A model generated the notes under the pieces. It saw only the letters and a list, made by a program, of their open reading frames with translations. It was not told the DNA's origin and did not search any database. From positions 62,001 through 126,000 of the forward strand of contig DIWU01000024.1 in NCBI GenBank assembly GCA_002428525.1: DNA of 64,000 nucleotides, written 5' to 3'. Position 1 is the first letter of the stretch; every line of letters starts with the position of its first letter. Of this stretch, positions 10,901 through 18,700 are shown in pieces. Origin of the DNA: a bacterium UBP14_UBA6098 (lineage in GTDB: Bacteria; UBP14; UBA6098). Made by a program: the position numbers and the translations under genes.

Positions 10901-11945
10901 TGACGGTGTAGGTGAAAACCGTTCCGCGATCGCCGGTCGTCGGATCGACACCGCCGTCGGTCAGAGTCGGGGCGATAATCGTGACATCATCCGAAACCCA
11001 AAGGCTGTATTCGGAGCCGTCGAAACCATAGACTCTAACGCTCCAGTTCTCGCCTATCGAGGTGTTCGCGGCGTCGAGGTGGTCGGCCATGAAGCCGGAA
11101 AGCTCCGCCATCAATACGCCGTCCTTAAGCCACTCATAGTAGTAAACGATCTCGTCGCCGTCCTCGTCGAAGGAGGGCGCGGTGACTGTAACGAGTATAT
11201 TCTCGTCGTCGAAGGGGTTAACCGGGTCGAGCGCGATCTCCGGCGGCTGGGGCGCGGTGTTCATGATATTGAAATCAACCGGATCGGTCCAAACCGGAAG
11301 GCCTCTGTCGTCCTCGGCGTAGAAGCGGTAGGCATGGTCGCCCTTACCGATATCGTGGCCGTCGATATTGATCAAGAAGGCCTCGCCGGTCGCCCATGTC
11401 GGCGCTCCGCCGCTAACTCTGGCCATATCCCAAACCAACGCGCCGTCGATCCAAACCTGAACCACTTCGGCGGGGCGATTCCACGGGTTCGAGACATAGG
11501 TGGCCCCGAAATCGAAGTTGTTAGTCACATAGCCGGTAGTCGGATTCATGAAACCCGCGATAAGAATAGGCCTGAGGCCGGCTATCGGGTTGAGGACTAT
11601 TGTCTCGATCTCGGTTTCCGGGCCGAACTCCATGAGATCGGCATAGGTCTGAGCCTCGAAAAGACATGAGTCGCCGACATTGAAGGTGATCAAGTCGCCG
11701 GGATCGAAAAGAGCGTCTGTTATTCGAAGGAAGAACAGACCGGAGTCCTCGAAATAGGTAAATTCCGGTGAGGTCTCATCGAAATGGTTACCGTTGAAAT
11801 CGATCTGGAGATGAAGACAATCCTCGGGAACGATATTTCCGTCGGAGCGCTCGAAATACCCGAAAACAGTATGCGGGGTGACCGGTTGAGCTAGCGCGAC
11901 GCCCGCTAAAATAAATAGACCCAGAACAACGAGAATATTCCTCAT
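4908..11945 (-). CDS. Giant secreted multidomain protein with T9SS-like sorting tail
   Basis: This 2345-aa protein starts at an ATG preceded by AAAGGAGG. Residues 1-19 are a signal peptide ending in ALA. About 20-130 is the N-terminal module shared with both neighbours. About 220-1090 holds a series of Ig/PKD/cadherin-like repeats with D.DGD and YEW or YAW motifs. About 1195-1385 is CBM9-like (LDGELTAGEW). A BACON-like domain is split by an insert of about 220 residues (7010-7670) that reads like a class-I glutamine-amidotransferase/ThuA fold. About 1705-1840 is cohesin-like. Two P(G)WN(M/L)(V/I)(S/G) units follow. The last 80 residues, from VPNPFNPTTSI to RRMLLIK, form a FlgD-like beta-sandwich typical of T9SS C-terminal signals. 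The likely location is the cell surface or outside. The substrate is unknown. Confidence 0.9.
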   Translation of the reverse strand: MRNILVVLGLFILAGVALAQPVTPHTVFGYFERSDGNIVPEDCLHLQIDFNGNHFDETSPEFTYFEDSGLFFLRITDALFDPGDLITFNVGDSCLFEAQTYADLMEFGPETEIETIVLNPIAGLRPILIAGFMNPTTGYVTNNFDFGATYVSNPWNRPAEVVQVWIDGALVWDMARVSGGAPTWATGEAFLINIDGHDIGKGDHAYRFYAEDDRGLPVWTDPVDFNIMNTAPQPPEIALDPVNPFDDENILVTVTAPSFDEDGDEIVYYYEWLKDGVLMAELSGFMADHLDAANTSIGENWSVRVYGFDGSEYSLWVSDDVTIIAPTLTDGGVDPTTGDRGTVFTYTVTYTNIRDIAPTEVVVTIDDGDPIPMAMARVWDEGVVYTYETTLDLGDHVYRFSGIDELGHECIGDIDEKAGPFVGNHAPTIEGAIIVVDIVPATVLSTLTAEAFGWVDLDGDPEGYLYSWFVNDVEIGVETASIAAPDFARGDEVYCVVTPWDGFDEGEPFATEPVVIENSAPNPPLVDYTPVPVYDYDNINVMVVEPADDPDGDELVYHYSWSIGGEVVGEDSPILDASFTAPGDLVHVDVWANDGFVDSPITGLDIPVVWPILSDGSVAPVAGAPTETFRYEVTYTSERNIAPAGIMAIIDGENQAMAPVDPEDGDYTDGIVYFLETVLPFGIHTFAFTGWDTEGNQAFGEDVVRPGPVQENTVPVVTEIAIEPFPTATEADLIEVIAVGEDADGDPVELFYQWFNEAGAIEGAVENILTADFFAKGDVVWCQVTPFDGWEFGAPVLSDQVTIVNTPPAIGFAWITSDPEGWFSKLAVLVANVEAADIDGDPLAFDYAWFVDGVEIEAEGPILAPEFFARGNEVHFEVTVTDDDGEFATMASDPVTILNAWPNLDLVDLRPDWPTTVDDLDVDVLVGDADGDEVALTYEWFLNGLPFEWAGARLPRHITEKGQVWRVGVTAEDGMGGMAEAFDEVVIGNFPPEIHGIVETVVVWGVPYFNRINAADADPIDRLVWEIVEGPEGLMIDPFTGEIWWTEFDPEETLGVFPVRVEVTDGEAVSAVGFTMHLYPIGHELFAPRELDALSGYMLSIPMSWQAPNLFWSSAILPLTFTNYEIQRSEDMISWRSVGSPAGTGFVDGSVTSGLTYFYRARAIYEEGVSSWSNTDFAAAGTINSDMIYSNYTYVAPPVLDGELTAGEWSDATQYSVGMQKFYVKNTENALYIAFIDGADSDLNADDAFYVQIEDNFNLRWPTAEGSNEGEYRLTALAGGASEATYQGIWGTYPSAIGRDVRTTSPAVNGAVGGGEEGAVVYELSIEIGDDLAAKINSAMGNVVGFRFASYDAGTFSWTHVWTGGSTNTNPETFGKLMLGIGAGGPAFTVWPRRFEMTVLQGQIGTSPIWISNQGNGIVDYNIYETYLPAWEGGRSRDLTHPVLLFTDEQTIGMDALEFLGYGYYVVNTTADFVSRLSIEEFKATVITVNDGISPAALGALQNFISLGGKAVLVCPNLDAVSGHAIWGDLGVSVFADLGSTPSALTWDLPEHPIFRTPFNVPPSVETVAGSFADYGDGLMAISAVSAASFDEIPYPGNSAITLAGESAIFINSFVMSDELDSDADGWTDGMELLTNQIYYVVGLEDIPWLSVSPEAGRLSSHQTDAGLVTFDATALSEGDYIGYLVATSSDVENPMIPVQCILHVREPEYNLAMFSFPPELQMVRPNQIINLPIQARGLHLASVSEVTMTVRTNEFVISPLDVAGDLYDVTVLSYNLDQITFKVSTDWMMDDGVLCNVRFQVKPTAPAGATSSLQITSVSVNPDAFIEGITTADGRVMVQAGENDWRVMLRFTHGTFEDDLYIGVNPFGTNMFDEGLDMLSDDEGAWFDPYSDIFAFDPANSRLDGDIRNCIEDLIIWTIPVGDSAGKLEWDFRDVDTLGVMGSLFLNGMIDMKTSSVYFYEAGETIYISYRAAGDTPFDVHLYPGWNMVSMPLVLPIVEPTVRNIYPGVAYAYYYDPIAMMWVEATTIEPGVGYVVLATTEQHYTLWGRPVDGFSVPIIPGWNLIGSIYGNTDFSSPTTTPPGAVMAFPQHAAHWDVMLAGYQFSDLLESGKGYFIASNAEAMLSVPGVTLGKAVVPEIGYSAALRIETEGAVTTLKLGTASAEWFVPIPPAVDGSRPEACFKNGFWNISEMFFNEAGECELYVNGPATIKVVGMPVNSGIGIETGEGLTPLEGEIKLPAAGSYKIKFGSLPVAYALHGNVPNPFNPTTSIAFDLPKSSDVRLEVFDMLGRHVRTLEDSRFSAGSYNVVWDGRDSNGRETSSGVYLYRIDAGDFKASRRMLLIK

Positions 11946-12025
11946 CGTTCCCTCCTTTAATGTATGCCTATTTTAGGCGATTTAAGTTGAAAACTTCCTC
12001 CATAAGTGAATCTGTTATCAAAAAA

Positions 12026-12664
12026 TTATCTCATGAGCAGGATTCTGCAGACTGCTCCGGTCGCGGTTTCTCTTACGAAATAGACTCCGGAGGGTAAAAC
12101 CTCGCCGGTGTCTGTCGTGGCGTCCCAAACGAAGCGGCCTTTTCCCGCGACGCTATCGACGATCTTACCCGATATGTCGTAAATCTCGACGGAAGAAGAT
12201 GCCTCGATCAAACATACGGCGTTAAAGGGGTTCGGATAGGCCTTGAGGCCGGCGACATTGGGCTTTTCGGCCTCGTCGATACTCATCTCGCCGAGAACCA
12301 CCGAGCCGATATTTTGAGAAGGAACCGCAAGGTCTATAGTGACATTTTTAATAGCGCCATCATCGTTGCAGTCGTTCCAAAAATAGATATTAACCACTTC
12401 GCCGCTTGTAGGCGCGGGGTCGAAGATATCCGCTCGAACAAGCCACACCCCCGAGGATTCGAGATAGCGAATTCTGCCTGCACCGGAATCCTCCGGAAAA
12501 CAAACGCTTTGCGTCCCGAAATAGCCGCAGAAGCGTATGCATTCCGCGGAGGGAATCGAGGAGTCCGAGTTCTGAAGAGTCCCGTAAAGCGAATGAGGTT
12601 CGCCCTGCCCCAAGGCGCTAAAAGCGAAAGCAAGAGCTAAAAGTATAATAATCGAGTAGCGCAT
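12026..12664 (-). CDS. Small secreted protein with shared N-module and T9SS-like tail
   Basis: This 212-aa protein has a signal peptide (MRYSIIILLALAFAFSALG) and a GGGAGGG ribosome site. It then has the same module that opens the two giant genes to its left: the PHSLYGTLQNSD start, a conserved C-x-(R/H)-F region, an SSGVWLV strand, and a DG..V.I.F.D.C-type end. Residues about 140-212 are a sorting domain (AYPNPFNA to RILLMR). It is therefore the minimal form of the family, module plus tail, with the repeats missing. Its neighbours in the same orientation are the two large paralogues. Function is unknown. It could be a free version of the module or a surface decoration. Confidence 0.85.
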   Translation of the reverse strand: MRYSIIILLALAFAFSALGQGEPHSLYGTLQNSDSSIPSAECIRFCGYFGTQSVCFPEDSGAGRIRYLESSGVWLVRADIFDPAPTSGEVVNIYFWNDCNDDGAIKNVTIDLAVPSQNIGSVVLGEMSIDEAEKPNVAGLKAYPNPFNAVCLIEASSSVEIYDISGKIVDSVAGKGRFVWDATTDTGEVLPSGVYFVRETATGAVCRILLMR

Positions 12665-12695
12665 TTTTTCCCTCCCCCGACGGCGGATGGGTTAT

Positions 12696-12717
12696 GGGGG
12701 GCGCAAAGGCGCCCCCC
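12696..12717 (-). terminator. GC-rich hairpin after the 2782-aa gene
   Basis: A perfect 9-bp G/C stem with loop AAAG (plus strand) lies 14 bases past the stop codon at 12731-12733. No T-run follows it on the minus strand, so it may only slow polymerase or protect the 3' end. Position and stability favour a terminator-like role. Confidence 0.5.
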
Positions 12718-12730
12718 TAACATTTTTCTA

Positions 12731-15700
12731 TTACTTGACGAGCATCATGCGACGCTGGGCGGTGAAATCACCCGCGCGGAGCGAGTAGAAATAGACACCC
12801 GCCGAGGCGTCTCTTCCGCTGTCGTCTCTGCCGTCCCACACGACAGTGTGATAGCCGGCCTCGAGTTTGTTCGCCACCACTCTGCGGACGAGACTACCGT
12901 TGATGTTGTAAATCGACAGATCGACCTCGACACCCTCGGGAAGATCGAAGGAGATGGAAGTGGCGGGGTTGAAGGGGTTTGGAACATTGGCATGAAGCGC
13001 AAAGTTCTCGGGAAGAGCCATGCCAACCTTGGCAAGCGTCACCGCGGAGGCGATGGAAACAGGCTCGTCGTTGAAGATAACGCCGGTCTCGCCGACATAT
13101 TTGCCGTCGTTCCCGCTGATCTCGATACTAACCTCGTCTCCGGCCTTGATCCCCTCGAAGCGGCTCAGTTCGACCTTGACGAGATTGCCCTCGGTCGCGC
13201 AGTCCTGAACCTGCTCGCCCCAAATCGCGTGGGCGACGAGGCGGTCGAGTTCAACCTTATCCTCTGCGAACACCGGGATAGCCGCGGTATTCGGCACCGG
13301 AATCCTATCGCTTGTGCTGACGGGCAGGCGATCTTTGATCGAAGGTCTTGTGTGGGAATACTCCGGCCAAACACCCGGTGCATCGACCCAAACCAGATAG
13401 CTCTGGCCGGGGTAGATCGGGAAGTCGAAGTAAACGGTTCCGCCCGTGACGACGATGTCGTCCCAACCCTCGCCGGGAATCATGCGAGCGACGGTCACCG
13501 GCGAGAGGCCGAGTCCCTGAAGCTCGTAGTAGAGGTCGCCGGCGGTAGCGAGATCGCTACGGATAAGCGGGATCATGATGCCGTTGAATCCGGCGGCGAG
13601 GTTATAGGCGATGTAGAGATCGTTCGGAACATTGCCTGTCCAAGTCGCGGTTCCGGTCCAGCCGGAGAAGGCCAGTAGATCTTCCGAGCCGTCGTTATCG
13701 AGGTTGCGGAAGGAGATAGGCCCGACGAGTATCTCTTCCCAAACAGCCGGCGGGTTGAGATAGGCGTAAATATCGGCGATCGGAACACCGAGGTGGGCGA
13801 CATAGTCGTTCGGATCGACAAGACCCGGAACTGTCAACGGATAGGCCAAGGGGTTCCAACCGGCACCGATTGTATAATCCACCTCGCCGACATAGTCGGG
13901 GTAGTCCGGACTGACATTGCCGTCGAAGTCGCGAGCCTTAACAGAGTAGTAGTAAGGTGTCGTCACATCCCCCGCGCCCGTGGCATCGACGAAGAACAGG
14001 TCTGTGATGCCCGCCCAGATCGGAGCTGTGGCTGTGGCATCGAGATCGATCTGCGGATCGGTGAAGCGGTAAACATCATAGACGATATTCGCCGCGGGGT
14101 TGATTTCCGGTGTCGCCGCGATATCCGAGCCGAATTCGGCCTCCGGCCATTCGAGACGAATCCCGCCGGGAACATGGGTGATCGCGAGATTACCCACAGT
14201 CTGCGGAGCGATCTCATCGAACGGACGAGCGCTTCCGAGCGGAATCCTTTCAGTTAACACGACAGCCCCGATTCCCTTAACGAGAACCTCGACGATCATG
14301 CTATATTGATACTCGATGAAGGTGTTGTTATTTCCGAACATGAGTCTCACGCTGTCGCCGTCGCTGGCGTTGCCGGCAATGACTATCGGTTGCCAGTTGG
14401 TGTCGCCGGGGGCGGCGGAGATGTTCATATCGCGGAAGTATTGGTAGCCTTGAATCTTGACCGACATCGTATCGATCGGATCGGCGCCGGTGTAGGCCGG
14501 GTCTTGAGTTGTGCGGTTATGATGTAGCCACAGCCAGTTGCCCTGATCGTCCCAGTAGCCGTTGGCCGCGGAGTTGTTCATCACGAAACCGGCGAGGTCG
14601 GCGTCGATCAGCTGAATTATGTCGATCGGAGCGGTGGAGGCACGCGGAAGTCCGCTGGTCGGAGCATCAACGAAGGCCTCGAGCCCGAGCACCGGGACAT
14701 GGCAGGTCGCCGCTACATCGAGCGTTCCGCGGAAGGCGTAATACGGCTCCGGGGCGAGAAGCTCGAAGTTCTCGGGAAGCGGCATATTGTCTCCGAAGAC
14801 GAAATGATGCGCGAAGCTGATATCGGTGACACCGGGGTGCGACCATGCAATCACGCGGAGCGTGAATTCCTCGTCAACGAAGAACCAGTCTCTACCCGGC
14901 TCGTTCGGCACGGCCTCGATGGTCAAGAAGCTACCGGAAACGGTGATCGTCCAGCTCCAAGCGTTGAGCACCGAGTTGCCATTGGCGTCCTTGGCGCGAA
15001 CGAACATCGTGTAGGTTCCCTCTTGGGAGATCTCGGGGATATTTGTCGGTATCCAAAGGCTGTCGTTGATTTTGACTCCCGGAATCGAGACATCGAAATC
15101 ACACCAACGCCATCCGAGAAATGGGACAGAGCCCCAATACTTGCCATCGGGATTGATGATCCAGAAGCGAACCTCATTGACCGGGCGGCCCATGCCGCCG
15201 ATGCTGTCGAAGCCACAGCTGTCCCAAGCGAAGACTACGAAGCTATCGACCCATTCCCAGATGAAGTAAACAGCGCCGGCATCGGGATATCTCGGATGAA
15301 CCACCGGAGCGCAGTTGTCGAAGACGAGAACCTTTTCGTTCTGGACATCGACACCGGGCTCGACATGACCGAGATCGTCGAAGCTCTTCGTGCGGATACG
15401 ATAGTAACCGAATCCGGGCATCGCGAACGGCGTGCGCCACTTGAGGGTTTCGCCGATACCGAGATCGATTCCCGGGGCGTGCGGCGGCATATCGGGAATG
15501 AACCAGCCGGTTCCGAAGTCGTATTCGCTCGGAACATTCCAAATCTCTCCCGAGGTCGGGTCCCAACCTGCGCCGTTCCACCAGCTATTGTTCAGGCTGT
15601 CCCAAACCGAGTAGCGGATCGAATCGACGCGGGTAAGGTAATCGGTTGCCTGTCCCCAGAGCATGTTCGCCATATTCGCGTTCCAGTCAACCGGATCGAC

Positions 15701-18700
15701 GAACCACATATTGGGAAGTTCGGTGTCGAAACTGTCTGTAATGACGCTATTCGGTTTTTCCTCATCCACAACAACCGCATGAAGCGTATCGCAGGGCGGG
15801 CCGAAGTTGCCGGCGTTATCGCGGGCATAGCTGTATATCTCGAGCTCGACGGTGCTCATATCGGTGTAGCCGGTATAAGCCCAAACCTCGGGGTCGGCGG
15901 TCGGCGAGCAGGGGAGCCAATAGGCGGTTCCCGAGGCAAGCCAGCCGGAGCCGTTCCACCAAACGCTGTCGATTACATCGAAGATGGCGACATAGACATT
16001 CTTGACATGCGCAACACAGGCCGGGCCGACGGTTGTGTCGTCGAGCGCCCAAACCTCGATGCGCCTGTCCCAGATATTGTTAGCCGTGTAGCTGTAGAAG
16101 CCGGGTGCCGGATTGACGATTTCGCATTCCGGACGGGTGACATCCCAGATGAAGTCAACTTCGTCGATCAAGGACTGGTTGCCGGCGACATCGAAGCCAT
16201 AGGCCCTGTATGTCCAGCAACCCTCTTGAGTCGGGGTCGGGGTGTCAAACCAGAAGGTGTCCGCACCATAGGTGATGTCCTCATGGGCGGTGAACCACCA
16301 GCTACCGGTTCCCCAGTTCGTGCCGTTGTAAATCGCGCCGGTCGGGTCCTCGAACTGAACCTTGACGCTCGAGTTCACGAGGCCGGAAACGGCGTCGTTT
16401 GCGAGCACGAGCAGGGTCTCGGGGAAGTCGGCATAGGTCGAGTCGATCGGCCATATGATATCGACCGTCGGTCTCGTGACATCGATACCGATGAAGCGGT
16501 CGAACTGGTCTTGATGCGGGCTGTTGTCCGCGAAGAGGTTGCGCTGGTCGTTGTTGTCGCCGTAGTGAACGCGGTCAACCAGCCACCATATTCCCTCATA
16601 GGTGCCGGCGGAGGTGCCGTTCCAAGAGAGTCCCCAAGAAAGCTGTGAGGTTTGTCCGGCGGGGACGAGGCTCGGATCTGCCGAAAGAGCTCCGAGACCG
16701 AGGATATTGGCGTCGGTGCGGTAATGATCCCACGGATCCGGATCGGTGAAGTCCCAGAGTTCGAGCTGTGCGGTATAATCGGGCGAGCTGAGAAGCCTGT
16801 CCGCGGCCGCGCGGTCGTCGAAGGGCCAAACACCGCAGGTCGAAACCTGATTTTGGAGCAATAGGCCGAAATCGACGGTGTTCGTCATATTGATCCAGAC
16901 GACATCCAGCGAGCCGAGAGCGCCGTTGAGCGCCCAGTTGTTGGTTATAAGCTCGGGATACTCTTGAATTCCGATCGGAGCGCGATCATCCACGACCGAC
17001 CAAAGGCCGGTTGTGAATCCGGGCTCGTGGTTGTGCGCGGTGAAGGAAGCCATATCGAAACCAAACATCAGGTCTTGATCCCACTGCGCGGGGCAGAAGG
17101 TTCCGCTGTTGGTTGTCGAGGCCGTTGCTTGGAAGGAGAAGGTCTTCTCCTCGCCGGGCATTATATTGAATACCCAAGGCGTAGCAGTGCCGTCCCATGC
17201 CAGCGAGGAGCCGAGGTTCGGCTCCTGCATCGGGAACACCCAGACGCTGTCGATCTTGTCGATACCGTTGTTGCGGATCGTGACATAATAGCGAAGGGTT
17301 TGTCCTTTTGTCACAAGGGCGGTGTCTTCGATGGCATCGGTTACATCGCCGAGCCAGTTATTGATGTCGGCGTCTTCGACCCAAACATCGACGATGCTGA
17401 AGTCAACCGGCTTTTCGACCTTAACGAGAACATCGTTATCGGTGATCTGCTCAGCGATCGGCCTTCCGCCGGTGTAGGTTCCGGCGATGGCGTGGGCATA
17501 AAGCGAATCGACGAAGTCGAATGCCGGTGCTGTGACTGTGAACTTATACCAGACCGAGCTTAACGCGGGGATGTTAACTGCGCCGGTGAGGTCCAGAATG
17601 CCAAGCATTGTTTGCGGAGAGATGCTATTGAGGTTGAGGACTACATTGTCAACTTGGAAGGCGTTCGGGTTGTAAACTAAGACGCTACAACGATAGGTCC
17701 AGTTCCAGTCGCACTCGTAATCCCAACGCAACCCCGGAGCGATAGGAGCCGCAAGGCTTCCGCGCCAGAGGTCGGTGAAGACCTCGACGAGATGTATGTA
17801 AGCAACACTGCCCAGCGGGACATAGTCGGTGGGCATCGCATTGCCGGCGACATCGTCGCAGTCGATATACATTATATATTCTCCGGCCGGATGCGTCGGA
17901 AGATTTGCTTCCCAATAGCCGGAAACGGCATTGTAGGTTAGGGCTACACTCGTGAATCCCGCTTGCCAAACGCCTGTTCCGAAGTTCCAATAGGGGCCGC
18001 CGACCTCGCGCTGGAGGTAGATATCCACCGCGGCGACGCCGCTGAGGTTATCCATGGCGTTGATCTGAACGATATTGTCGCCGGGCCATGTCGCGCCGGC
18101 AACCGGAGCGATCGGGTTGACCGTCGGAGCGATGATATCGATGCCCATTCCGGAGGTGGCGATTGAGGTGAGCGGGCTTTCCGCCGGTTCCGCGTTCATG
18201 CCGTCGTTGCCGTCATGATAGTGGCCGGTGTAGTGAACATCGACGATTGCGTTCTCGGTCGCGCCCTCGTTAGTGATTACGAATTGAGCGTCCGCCGATG
18301 CGCCGGCGGTGAGAAGAACCGGCGACGCGACGGGAGTAGCGACTCCGCCGAGACCGCCAACCTCTGAAGCGACGAACTCGAGAAGTTGCCCGTAAACATT
18401 GAATGAATCCGCGGCGGCGTAATCGCCGACCGCATTGGCAATGTTCACCCAAATGTTAACATTATTAACAGCATTCAACCAGAACGGGGCGACATTGATA
18501 TTAGTCACCGAAAGAAGCGGCGGATGCTGAATATTGAAGTTTTCAGTAAGATCGGTGAGCGGGGCGACGGGGATATTGGAGCGGGTGTTCTCGTCGGTGG
18601 CGCGGACAAGCGTGACATCCACGCGAAGGTCGTTGCCGAGAGCCGAGCCGGTTTCCATCGGTGCAACGGCCGAGAATAGGACGCTCTCGGTCGCGCCGCC

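Noticed and set aside
10272..11669. Plus-strand frame of 465 codons
   Set aside because: Antisense to the Ig/PKD repeat region of the 2345-aa protein; no ribosome site or recognisable domain.
14699..16648. Plus-strand frame of 649 codons
   Set aside because: Antisense to the 2782-aa protein; biased composition and no family features.
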